The translations under genes and the position numbers were made by a program. From RGIG1681 sp045594425 (GTDB taxonomy: Bacteria; Bacillota; Clostridia; Christensenellales; UBA1242), in NCBI GenBank assembly GCA_045594425.1, contig JAZNYK010000016.1, positions 114,306 to 178,305 on the forward strand: DNA of 64,000 bases. The letters run 5' to 3'. The stretch's first letter is position 1. Every line of letters begins with the position of its first letter. Positions 32,660-42,056 of this stretch are shown here, in pieces. The notes beneath the pieces were generated by a model. The model searched no databases. It was not told where the DNA came from and saw nothing but the letters and a program-made list of their open reading frames with translations.

Positions 32660-35600
32660 TTATTGTGAATTATCCAACTTAACCGCATCAGAAAGTTTAA
32701 CTGAAACGATTTTTGAAACACCTTTTTCTTCCATGGTTACACCATATAAAGCATCGGCAAGTTCCATTGTTGGCTTTCTGTGAGTGATAACAATGAACTG
32801 TGTTTCACCACTATACCTATGAAGATATTTTGCATATCTTTCAACGTTTGCATCATCAAGAGCCGCTTCAATTTCGTCAAGCACACAGAATGGCATTGAG
32901 CGAAGTTTTAATATTGAGAACAATATCGCAACTGCTGTAAGCGCTTTTTCACCACCAGACAAAAGTGTGATACTTTGAAGTTTTTTACCAGGAGGCTCTG
33001 CAATGATATCTATGCCACACTCAAGAACATTATTCTCATCATTAAGCATGATATCTGCTCTACCACCACCAAACAATTCTCTGAAAATTGTTTGGAAGTT
33101 TGTTCTGATTTGTCCAAAACAATCTTTAAACTTTTCTTCCATCTTTGTGGTTAAATCTTTAATGATTAACATAAGGTCATTTTGTGCCTTTGTCATATCA
33201 TCTCTTTGAGTGCTTAAGTCATCGTATCTTGCAGAAATTGTTTTAATGTCTTCAATCGCTGACAAGTTAACATTTCCAAGTCTTTGAATTCTTCGCTTAA
33301 TTTCAGCACATTCCTCTGTGCCTGCTTTAATATCAAACTCTGCAGTTGCAATTTGTTTTGCATCTGAATATGTCATTTGATATTCTTCCCAAACTCTAGT
33401 TTGAAGATTTTCAATATCTGTGTCAATTTTGATAATCTTGCTTTCTTCTTTAGACTTCTTTTCATTAGCACGTTGAATTTCACCAGCAAGCAACATCTTG
33501 TTGCCATCAGCCTCATTCATTTGTTGCTGATAACTCTTTTTAGATTCTGTGACTGTTTCGATTTTTTGTTTTACAAGTTCAACTTTCTTTGTGCTTGCAG
33601 AGAACGCACTGTTAGACATGATATCTTCAACATTTTGTTTATATTCTGCAATTGTTTGATTATTCTTTTGCACTTCTAAAAGCGCTTCTTTTGCCTTAAA
33701 CTCGTTTTCTGCAGTTGAAACCATAATTTGTTCTTGTTCGGTTTCAATGTTTCTTAAATCGTTCTTTTTTGCCTCAAGAGTAATCTTTATTTCACTCATC
33801 TTTTCAAAAATTTCATCTCTTTCAGCACGCATTTTTCCAAAGTTGTCAGTAGCCTGTTTTTTGCTTTCACTTGCTTTGGTTTTCTTTGAATCCATTGTTT
33901 GTTGTTCAAGAGAAATTCTTTCAATTTCTTGTTCAACAAATTCAATCTTGTCTAAAATAGATTTAAATGTGATATCTTCATCCAAAAGCGCTTCATTTGC
34001 TTCATCTTGTTGTTCTTCAAGAGATTCAATAAGTTCTTCTTGTTTTACTTTTTCAACTTCTAAAGCATGGATTTCATCAACTTTTGTAGATAATTCATCT
34101 GATTTTTTGTTTGCTTTTTGCTTAAGTTCTTCTTGTTCAAGTGTCATTTTTTCAATACTTGATTTCAAAACTTCCAAGTCTTTCTTCAAAGTTTCAATTT
34201 CTCTATCACGACCAAGAATATTTGCTGTGTTTTCCTTTCTGCTGCCACCAGTCATTGAACCTTGTGGACTAATTACATCACCATCAAGTGTAACAATTTT
34301 ACTTGTGTAACCAGTTGCTCTTGAAAACTCAATAGCATTTTCCATGTTATCAATGATAACAGTTGAACCAAGCAAACTGCTAAACACTCTTTTGTATTTT
34401 GAATCAAAAGAAATAAGTTCACTTGCAACACCACACACACCTTTCATTGAAAGTTTTGATTCAACAAGTGATGAAACATTCCTTTCTTTAACTGATGTCA
34501 CTGGCAAGAATGTTACACGACCAAATCTGTTATTTTTCAAATAATTAATAAGGTCTTTTGCATCTTCTTCATTTTTAGTAACAATATTTTGAACACTTGC
34601 ACCAAGTGCCATTTCAATTGCAACTTCGTATTTTGCAGGAACTTTCATTAAAGAAGCAACAACACCAATTACCTTTCCGCCAACACTTGTGCCTTCTTGT
34701 GCTTGTTCTAAAAGTCTTTTTACCGCAAGTGCAAAACCTTCGTTATATTCCTTCATTTCTGAAAGGACATTAAACTTACTCAAACTTGAGTGATACTTAA
34801 CTTTTTGTTCATCAATGCGTTCAGCAACATCATTGATTTCTTCATTAATATCACCAATTTCTGAAATAAGTTCACGTTTCTCTTCGTGCTTTTTCTCAAT
34901 CTTTTCTTCAAGTTTTTCAATTTCAGTTTCAGCATTTTCAATTTTTGCTTCAAGTTCTTTAAGTTCATTATTCAAAGAATCTTTTTCAGTTCCAAGTTCG
35001 GTTTGTCTTTGTTTTAAAGATTCAAGTTCGGTTTGATATTTCAAAAGTCTTGATTTAATATCACCAGATGCTTCCAATGTTGAATATAGTTCAGAATCAA
35101 AGTTAACAGCATCGGCTTCACCAATACTTAATTTTTCAAGAATTGTTCTATAGTTACTTTCCAAAACCTTTTGTTCAGTTTCAGTTTCATGAATCTCTTT
35201 TTCAGTAACCTCTTTATCAGATTGCAACTTTTCAGCCTTTGATTTATTGCTTTCTAAAATAAAGTTGCTTTGCTCAATTCTTGCAAGCAATTTTTCATTT
35301 TGCTCTTCCAAAATAGAAATTTTTTCATTATAAAGTTTAATTTCACCATTTTGTTTTTCAAGTTCAATCATCAAGTTCAAAAGTTCATCACGAAGCGTGT
35401 TGATTGTATCATCAAGGGTATTAATTTGTTCCTGACTAAACTCATACTTTTTAACCGCTTCCTCAAACTCTTTTTGACGAAGCGCAATTTCTTCTTCAAT
35501 GCCTTTAATAACATCGTGAATCTTTTTCTTTTCATCACTTGAGTTATCGTATTGATAAACGTAAATATTAACTTCAAGTTCTTTGAGTCTGTTTGATAAT

Positions 35601-36250
35601 TCTAAGAAAATCTTAGCATTTTCCGCTTGATGTTTTAAAGGTCCTAATTGTTTTTCAAGTTCAGCCAAAATATCGTTGATTCTGGTCAAATTATCAGTTA
35701 CGTTTGAAAGTTTTGTTTCAGAGTTTTTCTTTTCTTCCTTAAACTTCGAAATCCCTGCAGATTCTTCAAAAATGCTACGTCTATCTTCAGGTTTTGCAGA
35801 AAGCACGCTATCAATCTTACCCTGACCGATAACTGAATAACTTTCTTTTCCAAGACCGATATCACGAAAAGCATCAATAACATCACGGCGTCTGCAAGTG
35901 TTTTTATTTATAAGATATTCACTTTCACCACTCTTGTATAATTTTCTGGTTAAAATAACTTCATCATAATCTAGTTTAAACATACGATTAGAGTTATTAA
36001 AATATAACGACACTTCACAATATGATTGTGCTTTTCTATTTTGAGTTCCATTAAAAATAACGTCCATCATAGAAGAACCACGCATAGATTTTGCGCTTTG
36101 TTCACCCATAACAAATCTAATTGAGTCTGCAACGTTACTCTTTCCACAACCATTTGGTCCAACAATCGCAGTGATACCTGGTTCAAATTTAATTTCAACC
36201 TTGTCTGCAAACGACTTAAAACCATAAATATCTAATTTTTCAAAATTCAT
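32660..36250 (-). CDS. smc: Chromosome partition protein SMC
   Basis: Condensin core ATPase, 1196 residues. N-terminal ATPase half has Walker A AIVGPNGCGKSNVADSIRFV. Two very long coiled coils (about residues 165-500 and 680-1030) surround the hinge (about 510-670, with GGKVIGVVASLMKVPAKYEV and ISPQGSMTGGSRK). The C-terminal half has the signature LLSGGEKALTAVAILFSILK and Walker B FCVLDEIEAALDDANVERY. It lies between rnc and ftsY in the usual Firmicutes order; ScpA/B are not in the window. Confidence 0.98.
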   Translation of the reverse strand: MNFEKLDIYGFKSFADKVEIKFEPGITAIVGPNGCGKSNVADSIRFVMGEQSAKSMRGSSMMDVIFNGTQNRKAQSYCEVSLYFNNSNRMFKLDYDEVILTRKLYKSGESEYLINKNTCRRRDVIDAFRDIGLGKESYSVIGQGKIDSVLSAKPEDRRSIFEESAGISKFKEEKKNSETKLSNVTDNLTRINDILAELEKQLGPLKHQAENAKIFLELSNRLKELEVNIYVYQYDNSSDEKKKIHDVIKGIEEEIALRQKEFEEAVKKYEFSQEQINTLDDTINTLRDELLNLMIELEKQNGEIKLYNEKISILEEQNEKLLARIEQSNFILESNKSKAEKLQSDKEVTEKEIHETETEQKVLESNYRTILEKLSIGEADAVNFDSELYSTLEASGDIKSRLLKYQTELESLKQRQTELGTEKDSLNNELKELEAKIENAETEIEKLEEKIEKKHEEKRELISEIGDINEEINDVAERIDEQKVKYHSSLSKFNVLSEMKEYNEGFALAVKRLLEQAQEGTSVGGKVIGVVASLMKVPAKYEVAIEMALGASVQNIVTKNEEDAKDLINYLKNNRFGRVTFLPVTSVKERNVSSLVESKLSMKGVCGVASELISFDSKYKRVFSSLLGSTVIIDNMENAIEFSRATGYTSKIVTLDGDVISPQGSMTGGSRKENTANILGRDREIETLKKDLEVLKSSIEKMTLEQEELKQKANKKSDELSTKVDEIHALEVEKVKQEELIESLEEQQDEANEALLDEDITFKSILDKIEFVEQEIERISLEQQTMDSKKTKASESKKQATDNFGKMRAERDEIFEKMSEIKITLEAKKNDLRNIETEQEQIMVSTAENEFKAKEALLEVQKNNQTIAEYKQNVEDIMSNSAFSASTKKVELVKQKIETVTESKKSYQQQMNEADGNKMLLAGEIQRANEKKSKEESKIIKIDTDIENLQTRVWEEYQMTYSDAKQIATAEFDIKAGTEECAEIKRRIQRLGNVNLSAIEDIKTISARYDDLSTQRDDMTKAQNDLMLIIKDLTTKMEEKFKDCFGQIRTNFQTIFRELFGGGRADIMLNDENNVLECGIDIIAEPPGKKLQSITLLSGGEKALTAVAILFSILKLRSMPFCVLDEIEAALDDANVERYAKYLHRYSGETQFIVITHRKPTMELADALYGVTMEEKGVSKIVSVKLSDAVKLDNSQ

Positions 36251-36260
36251 AAGTTTTTTC

Positions 36261-36935
36261 CTATACTTTTTTTAACTTGTTTATAGCCTCACTGGCAGCA
36301 TTTTCTTCGGCTGTTCTTTTGTTTGTTCCTTTTCCGCTACCCATTTTAACATCATTAACAAAAACCGATGTTTTGTAAATTGGCATATGGTCTGCACCAG
36401 TTTTGTTGGTGCTATAAACAATTTTAGCCTGTTTTAACATTTCTTGCAATTTGGTTTTTGGGTCATCAACATATCCATTAAGTTTTATATTTTCAATGTT
36501 TTCACCAAGTGCAAAATTGAAAAACTTTTTGGTTTCTTCAATTCCACCATCCATAAAAATTGCACCTGCAATTGCTTCAAACATATCACACTTGATTGCT
36601 TTTGAGCCTGTTGTGTTTTTGCTTTCACCAACACCCTTAATCAAATACTTTTCAAGACCTAGTTTGTCAACTGCTTCAGCAAGAGGTTTTTCGCTAACAA
36701 TAAGTGCTCTTATTTTAGACAAATCACCTTCTTTGCCTTTAAACTCTGAATATAACCTTTCGGTTATAATAAATTCAATAACAGCATCCCCCAAAAATTC
36801 AAGTCTTTCATTTGACTCAACCCTGTGTTCATTTGAATAACTTGAGTGTGTGAGTGCTTTTTGAAGAAGTTTTTTGGTTTTAAAAGTATAACCAATAATC
36901 TTCTCTACATCTGATAAATTCACAAGTTCTTTCAC
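36261..36935 (-). CDS. rnc: Ribonuclease III
   Basis: Double-strand RNA endonuclease for rRNA processing. The catalytic signature is HRVESNERLEFLGDAVIEFI near residue 38, with later acidic positions in KCDMFEAIAGAIFMDGG. A dsRNA-binding domain occupies about residues 155-224 (DPKTKLQEMLKQAK to KRTAEENAASEAINKLK). Length is 224 residues. Its start abuts the plsX stop codon, and smc follows 10 bases downstream. acpP, often between plsX and rnc, is absent. Confidence 0.96.
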   Translation of the reverse strand: MKELVNLSDVEKIIGYTFKTKKLLQKALTHSSYSNEHRVESNERLEFLGDAVIEFIITERLYSEFKGKEGDLSKIRALIVSEKPLAEAVDKLGLEKYLIKGVGESKNTTGSKAIKCDMFEAIAGAIFMDGGIEETKKFFNFALGENIENIKLNGYVDDPKTKLQEMLKQAKIVYSTNKTGADHMPIYKTSVFVNDVKMGSGKGTNKRTAEENAASEAINKLKKV

Positions 36936-37958
36936 TTACTTTTCACCTGCAATACTAGAATTTTTTATGCCTTCACGCATTTTTTCAATATAGCCAGATT
37001 TGTGTATTTCCATAATTTGAAGCACACAAGAATAAATTGTTTTTGCTTTGCTTGAGCCGTGTGATTTAATTAAAATCTTTTCAAGACCTAAAAATGGTGA
37101 ACCACCGACATCTGTGTAATTTAAACGAGATTTGATGTCTTTGAAAACTTTTTTAAGCATAACATATCCCATTTTTGCACGAAGACCACCATCCATGATT
37201 CCATTTTTTAAAACAGTCATAAATGTGTTAAGAGTGCCTTCCGCTGACTTCATTGCAACGTTTCCTGTAAAACCATCAGCAACCAAAACATCGTAATCCC
37301 CTGAAAGCATTTCACGTGCTTCCATATTTCCAACAAAATTGATTTCTTTGCAATTTTTCAAAAGTTCAAATGTTTGGTGAATTTGTTCATTTCCTTTATG
37401 TTCTTCAACACCATTTGAAATCAAACCAACTCTTGGATTTTCGATTCCAAGCATTGCCTTAACATAAATCGAACCCATGATTGCAAATTGAAGCAAATAT
37501 TCTGGTTTGCAATCAACATTTGCACCACAGTCAATTAAAAGTGCTTTTCCACCCGTAACTGTTGGCAAAAATGGAGCAAGCGCTGGACGTTTTACACCAT
37601 CCATTCTTCCAATAACAAATAAACCACCTGCAAGAACAGCACCTGTGCTTCCAGCACTAACCATCCCAACAACATCTTCTCTTTCTTTCAAAATGTTTAA
37701 CGCTGCAACTAAAGAACTGTCTTTTTTTCTTCTGATTGCCATTGTTGGTGATTCATTGCAATCAATAACATCTGGAGCATGAACAATCTCAAGTCTATCT
37801 CCTGTGTAACCAACATCAGCGAGAACTTTTTCAATTTTTTCTTTATCACCAGTTAAAATAATTTCTACGTCTTCAATCAAATTTACAGCAGTCACTGCAC
37901 CTTTGACAATTTCGTCTGGTGAATAATCCGCACCAAAAACATCTATAACAATTTTCAT
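36936..37958 (-). CDS. plsX: Phosphate acyltransferase PlsX
   Basis: Converts acyl-ACP to acyl-phosphate for phosphatidate synthesis, peripheral at the membrane. Features: KIVIDVFGADYSPDEIVKGA (a diverged version of the usual GGDxAP motif), AIRRKKDSSLVAALNILKE, VSAGSTGAVLAGGLFVIGR, ALLIDCGANVDCKPEYLLQF and VADGFTGNVAMKSAEGTL. Length is 340 residues. It has its own promoter and leads the plsX-rnc-smc(-ftsY) unit; it follows rpmF, also the standard order. Confidence 0.95.
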   Translation of the reverse strand: MKIVIDVFGADYSPDEIVKGAVTAVNLIEDVEIILTGDKEKIEKVLADVGYTGDRLEIVHAPDVIDCNESPTMAIRRKKDSSLVAALNILKEREDVVGMVSAGSTGAVLAGGLFVIGRMDGVKRPALAPFLPTVTGGKALLIDCGANVDCKPEYLLQFAIMGSIYVKAMLGIENPRVGLISNGVEEHKGNEQIHQTFELLKNCKEINFVGNMEAREMLSGDYDVLVADGFTGNVAMKSAEGTLNTFMTVLKNGIMDGGLRAKMGYVMLKKVFKDIKSRLNYTDVGGSPFLGLEKILIKSHGSSKAKTIYSCVLQIMEIHKSGYIEKMREGIKNSSIAGEK

Positions 37959-37990
37959 AAGTTCGCACTCTCCTATACTAATCCAACATT

Positions 37991-38019
37991 ATTATAAATG
38001 ATTTAAAAAATAAATTCAA
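37991..38019 (-). promoter_or_regulatory. plsX promoter
   Basis: TTGAAT (38014-38019), a 17-base spacer and TATAAT (37991-37996), 32 bases before the ATG. Confidence 0.65.
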
Positions 38020-38114
38020 TAAAAATAATTAACTTGTCCGAAATTTTCTATGTTTATAAATTATATTTACACATCACAAATGGTTATGTTTATATAATTA
38101 TAAATTAAAATAAT

Positions 38115-38178
38115 AAAAGACCCTGTTTTTATAAGTGGGTCTTTTTATCAATAAAAAAACCACCCATCGGGTGGCTTT
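38115..38178 (-). terminator. Two tandem hairpins after rpmF
   Basis: First the rpmF terminator: CCACCC/GGGTGG (38160-38165, 38169-38174) followed by TTTTTTTA on the minus strand. Then a second hairpin, AAAAGACCC/GGGTCTTTT (38115-38123, 38137-38145), 20 bases further. The pair insulates plsX from rpmF. Confidence 0.8.
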
Positions 38179-38180
38179 AA

Positions 38181-38372
38181 TTATTTGTTTTCGTCAGATT
38201 TAACTTGAACTTTCTTTTCACCATCATAGTAACCACAAGATGGGCATACAGAGTGTGATCTTTTAAGTTCATGACATTGTGGGCATTCAGCAAGTGCTGG
38301 AGCAGTTGCTTTCCAGTTTGCGATTCTACTTCTACCTTTTGCCTTTGACACTTTTCTCTTTGGAACTGCCAT
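38181..38372 (-). CDS. rpmF: 50S ribosomal protein L32
   Basis: L32, 63 residues, zinc-binding type with CPQCHELKRSHSVCPSCGYY, that is CxxC...CxxC. The start MAVPKRKVSKAKGRSRIANW is typical. AGGAGGG precedes the ATG. The upstream partner yceD (DUF177), common in Firmicutes, is absent; ackA is directly upstream. It has its own promoter and a leader of about 85 bases. Confidence 0.96.
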   Translation of the reverse strand: MAVPKRKVSKAKGRSRIANWKATAPALAECPQCHELKRSHSVCPSCGYYDGEKKVQVKSDENK

Positions 38373-38463
38373 TATTGAACCCTCCTATTCTTTCAGCCAT
38401 TAGACTGCAAATTTTCATTTAATTTGACACATTAAAAATGCGCCTAATCAACAAAGCATACTT

Positions 38464-38492
38464 ATAATACAACAAGTTTGCTCGTTTGTCAA
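38464..38492 (-). promoter_or_regulatory. rpmF promoter
   Basis: TTGACA (38487-38492), a 17-base spacer and TATTAT (38464-38469). Confidence 0.75.
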
Positions 38493-38521
38493 TTAGATTT
38501 TTAGAAATAAATTTGCTAAAC

Positions 38522-39724
38522 CTATTTTGTAAGTCTTGCAGTATCTTTTGCAATCATCATTTCTTCGTCTGTTGGAATAACATAAACAGCAACTTTTGAA
38601 TTATCTGCTGAAATAACATTAACTTCACCACGTTTGAAGTTTGTAAGGTTTTTGTCTTTATCTAAAACAATGCCCATACCTTCCAAACCATCGAGAACCA
38701 TTTCACGATATTCGCAACCATTTTCACCAACACCCGCAGTGAAAGCAATTGCATCAACACTGCCAAGAGCAGCGTAGAAAGCACCAATATATTTTTTAAC
38801 TCTATATGCGTGCATTTTAAGAGAAAGTCTGCAATCATCTGCTCTTTCACTTTGTTCATCGCTATAAGCAATTTCTTCAACATCTCTCATGTCTTCTGAA
38901 ACGCAAGAAACTCCAAGCAAACCACTCTTTTTGTTAAGATAATTAATTGTTTCTTTGATTGTCATTCCGGTTTCATTCATGATTCTTTCACAAATTGAAG
39001 GGTCAACATCACCAGATCTAGAACCCATCATAACACCTTCAAGTGGAGTGTAACCCATTGTTGTATCGATACACTTTCCTTCTTTTACGGCTGAAAGACT
39101 TGCACCATTGCCAATGTGACAAATAATAAAATTACCTTTTTTGCCACAAAGTTTTTCAAGTTCACCTGCAATAAACTTGTGGCTTGTTCCGTGGAAACCA
39201 TATTTTCTAATTTGCCATTTTGTGTATGCTTCTTTTGGAATAGCATATCTATATGCATAATCTGGCATTGTAGCATGGAATGTTGTGTCAAACACAGCAA
39301 CTTGAGGAACTCCTGGAAGAAGTTCTTCACACGCTTTAATACCTGAAATATTTGCTGGTTGATGAAGAGGACCAAGTGGAATAAGGTCTTCTAGGTCTTT
39401 TAAAACTTCTGGTGTAATAACAACAGAATCTTTAAACTTTTCACCAGCATGAAGAACTCTGTGACCAATTGCTCCAATATCAGAAAGACCTGTGATTGCT
39501 GGAACTTTGTCACTTAACAAACAATCAACAACAACTTTTAATGCGTCACTGTGATTTTTCATAGTAACTTCTTCAACATATTTTCCACCAGAGGTTTTGT
39601 TGGTATGTCTTCCATCAATACCAATTCTTTCACAAAGTCCTTTTGTGATAACTTTTTCATTTTCCATATCAATAACTTGATATTTAAGAGATGAACTACC
39701 TGCATTAATAACTAAAACTTTCAT
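38522..39724 (-). CDS. ackA: Acetate kinase
   Basis: Makes ATP and acetate from acetyl phosphate, the energy-yielding end of acetate fermentation. ASKHA fold: VLVINAGSSSLKYQVIDMEN at the N-terminus, HRVLHAGEKFKDS, IRKYGFHGTSHKFIAGELEK, ICHIGNGASLSAVKEGKCID, GLLGVSCVSEDMRDVEE, and AFTAGVGENGCEYREMV. Length is 400 residues. It lies 30 bases after pta, forming the classic pta-ackA pair, and implies acetate as a fermentation product. Confidence 0.97.
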   Translation of the reverse strand: MKVLVINAGSSSLKYQVIDMENEKVITKGLCERIGIDGRHTNKTSGGKYVEEVTMKNHSDALKVVVDCLLSDKVPAITGLSDIGAIGHRVLHAGEKFKDSVVITPEVLKDLEDLIPLGPLHQPANISGIKACEELLPGVPQVAVFDTTFHATMPDYAYRYAIPKEAYTKWQIRKYGFHGTSHKFIAGELEKLCGKKGNFIICHIGNGASLSAVKEGKCIDTTMGYTPLEGVMMGSRSGDVDPSICERIMNETGMTIKETINYLNKKSGLLGVSCVSEDMRDVEEIAYSDEQSERADDCRLSLKMHAYRVKKYIGAFYAALGSVDAIAFTAGVGENGCEYREMVLDGLEGMGIVLDKDKNLTNFKRGEVNVISADNSKVAVYVIPTDEEMMIAKDTARLTK

Positions 39725-39754
39725 AATACTTTTCCTTTTAACTAAATTTATAAA

Positions 39755-40753
39755 CTATTTTGATTGCAAAATTGTGATTGCCATACATAAAACAATTTCA
39801 TCTGCTGTTGTGCCACGAGATAAATCGTTAACTGGCATATTCAATCCTTGAAGGATTGGACCAACCGCTTTAACACCAGCAAGTCTTTGAACAAGTTTAT
39901 ATGCAATGTTTCCTGCATTAAGGTCTGGGAAAATCAAAACATTTGCATGACCTGCAACTGTTGAACCTGGGCTTTTGAGTTTTCCAACTGATTCAACAAG
40001 AGCGGCATCTGCTTGAAGTTCACCATCAATTTCAAGTTCTGGGGCTCTTTCTTTAACCATTTGAAGTGCTCTTTTAACTTTGCAAACATTTTCATCAGTC
40101 ATTTCATCACCTGACTTTGTTGAATATGTAAGCATTGCAACTTTTGGTTCCATTCCGCAGATTTGTTTTGCTGTTTCACTTGAAAGAATTGCAATTTCTG
40201 CCAAATCTTCATCTGTTGGATTTGGGTTAACACCACAGTCTGCAAAAATCAAGAAACCATTTTCACCAAAGTTTTCATTTGGAGATTCCATAATAAACAC
40301 AGAAGAAACTTTCTTTGTGCCTGGTTTAACTTTAACCACTTGGAACGCTGGTCTTAAAACATCTGCTGTGTGTGTGATTGCACCAGAAACAACACCATCT
40401 GCATCCCCTGATTTTAACATAAGCATAGCATAAACAAGTTTATCTTTAACTTGAACTCTTGCTTGTTCTTCAGTCATTCCCTTTGCTTTTCTTAATTCAC
40501 AAAGTAAAGCAACATATTCATTTTTCTTTTCATTATCTTCTAAAACATCAACAAATGTGATGTTTTTAAGTGCTTCAGCAGAAAATTTTGAAGCATATTC
40601 TTTTTCAGCACCAAGCAACACAACTTGACAAAGGTCCATAGCCGCAGCCTTTTCAGCAGCATCCAAAACTCTTTGGTCTTCTGTTTCTGTCAAGATGATT
40701 CTTTTTCCGGTGTGTCTTGCCTTTTCAATTAATCCATCAAATACATTAGACAT
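39755..40753 (-). CDS. pta: Phosphate acetyltransferase
   Basis: Interconverts acetyl-CoA and acetyl phosphate. The 332-residue single-domain form is complete: RIILTETEDQRVLDAAEKAA, DADGVVSGAITHTADVLRPA, FADCGVNPNPTDEDLAEIAI, MLTYSTKSG, GELQADAALVESVGKLKSPG, NVLIFPDLNAGNIAYKLVQR and the end GPILQGLNMPVNDLSRGTT. It is divergent from tmcAL, whose product also uses acetate, and is cotranscribed with ackA. Confidence 0.96.
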   Translation of the reverse strand: MSNVFDGLIEKARHTGKRIILTETEDQRVLDAAEKAAAMDLCQVVLLGAEKEYASKFSAEALKNITFVDVLEDNEKKNEYVALLCELRKAKGMTEEQARVQVKDKLVYAMLMLKSGDADGVVSGAITHTADVLRPAFQVVKVKPGTKKVSSVFIMESPNENFGENGFLIFADCGVNPNPTDEDLAEIAILSSETAKQICGMEPKVAMLTYSTKSGDEMTDENVCKVKRALQMVKERAPELEIDGELQADAALVESVGKLKSPGSTVAGHANVLIFPDLNAGNIAYKLVQRLAGVKAVGPILQGLNMPVNDLSRGTTADEIVLCMAITILQSK

Positions 40754-40781
40754 AAAATTTCTCCATTTTTATAAAAAATTA

Positions 40782-40809
40782 TTGATTACAAAGCAGTTTT
40801 GCTTATAAT
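40782..40809 (+). promoter_or_regulatory. tmcAL promoter
   Basis: TTGATT (40782-40787), a 16-base spacer and TATAAT (40804-40809) on the plus strand. The pta promoter must overlap this 109-base divergent region, but I see no clear consensus on the minus strand. Confidence 0.6.
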
Positions 40810-40862
40810 AAAAATATGATATACCACTACTGAAAAAATTTCAAGTAATTAAGGAGCATTTT

Positions 40863-42041
40863 ATGAATTTTTGTGGCATTGTGTGTGAATTTAACCCATT
40901 TCATAACGGACATGAATACATCATCAACCAAGCAAAAAAACAAACTGGACTAGATGTTTTATGCTTAATGAGTGGCGATTTCGTTCAACGTGGAACACCC
41001 GCAATTGAAAGCAAGTTTGAACGTGCAAAAAAAGCAATTTCTGCTGGTGCAAACGCTGTTTTAGAACTGCCTTGCATATACGCCTGTTCAAACGCAGAAA
41101 ATTTTGCAACCGGTGCAATCAAAATTTTTAAAGGACTTGGAATAACAACTATTGCTTTTGGCATTGAAAACACTTCACTTGAAACCCTTCAAAAAGTAGC
41201 AAAATTAAAACATGAAAATTCAAATCGTTTCAAAGAAGCGTTTAAAAACGAAATTCAAAACGGAATAAATTATAACACAGCGCTCAAACGCAGCATCGCT
41301 TCTACTCTTAACGATGAAAACATCCTTGAAATTTTAAACAAACCGAACAATATTTTAGCAATTGAATATTTGACTGCAATTTTAAATTTAGATGCAAACA
41401 TAACACCCATTGCAATTGAAAGAATTGATAACGGATTTAATAGCAGTGTGAGCAAAAATCAATTTTTGTCCGCCTCAAGCATACGCTCGCTTATTGATGA
41501 CGGCTTGCCATATGAAACATACATCCCTAGTTACGCAAAAATCACACACCCATTCACCCCTGCCCATAAACAAATTTTTGAAACCCTGTGTTTATTGAAA
41601 ATTAGACAATCTTCGGCAAAACACCTAGAACAATGTTATGACTATTCTGAAGGCATTGAGTATAGAATCAAAAAAATTGCTGACGACTTTTCAACACTCG
41701 AAGAAGCAAAACAACATATTGCAACACCAAGATATCGCACCAGCAGAGTGAACAAACTTGTTCTATATCCACTTTTAAACATAACAAAACAAATAAAACA
41801 ACTTTCCGAAACAACAAAACCATGTGTTAAAGTTTTGGCAATAAAAAAAGATAACAAAACACTGCTAACTTCTTACAACAAAAAACAAATCTCTTTAATT
41901 AAATGCAATAACGACTATGAATCTTTAACAAAAAAACAACAACAACTAATCGAAATCGATATCAATGCAAGCAATATTTATAACACAATCACAAACAAAC
42001 CAAACAACAACGACAAAAAAATAGGAACTATCTTTTTATAG
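40863..42041 (+). CDS. tmcAL: tRNA(Met) cytidine acetate ligase TmcAL
   Basis: Formerly YlbM. In Firmicutes this family forms N4-acetylcytidine at the wobble base of elongator tRNA-Met from acetate and ATP. The nucleotidyltransferase motif is CGIVCEFNPFHNGHEYIINQ, followed by MSGDFVQRGTPAIESKFERA and VLELPCIYACSNAENFATGA. The C-terminal half is Lys/Asn-rich and less conserved. The length of 392 residues is normal. AAGGAG precedes the ATG. It is divergent from pta-ackA, whose product acetate is its substrate. The TAG stop lies inside the terminator stem. Confidence 0.93.
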   Translation: MNFCGIVCEFNPFHNGHEYIINQAKKQTGLDVLCLMSGDFVQRGTPAIESKFERAKKAISAGANAVLELPCIYACSNAENFATGAIKIFKGLGITTIAFGIENTSLETLQKVAKLKHENSNRFKEAFKNEIQNGINYNTALKRSIASTLNDENILEILNKPNNILAIEYLTAILNLDANITPIAIERIDNGFNSSVSKNQFLSASSIRSLIDDGLPYETYIPSYAKITHPFTPAHKQIFETLCLLKIRQSSAKHLEQCYDYSEGIEYRIKKIADDFSTLEEAKQHIATPRYRTSRVNKLVLYPLLNITKQIKQLSETTKPCVKVLAIKKDNKTLLTSYNKKQISLIKCNNDYESLTKKQQQLIEIDINASNIYNTITNKPNNNDKKIGTIFL

Positions 42042-42052
42042 TTCCTATTTTT
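42019..42052. terminator. Bidirectional terminator between tmcAL and the PnuC-like gene
   Basis: ATAGGAACTA (42021-42030) and TAGTTCCTAT (42039-42048), eight-base loop with closing T-A, A-rich and T-rich flanks. It serves the two convergent genes. Confidence 0.88.
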
Positions 42053-42056
42053 ATTT

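Noticed and set aside
37959..37990. FapR operator upstream of plsX
   Set aside because: Only a half-site-like ATTAGTAT is present; the inverted partner of the known operator is missing.
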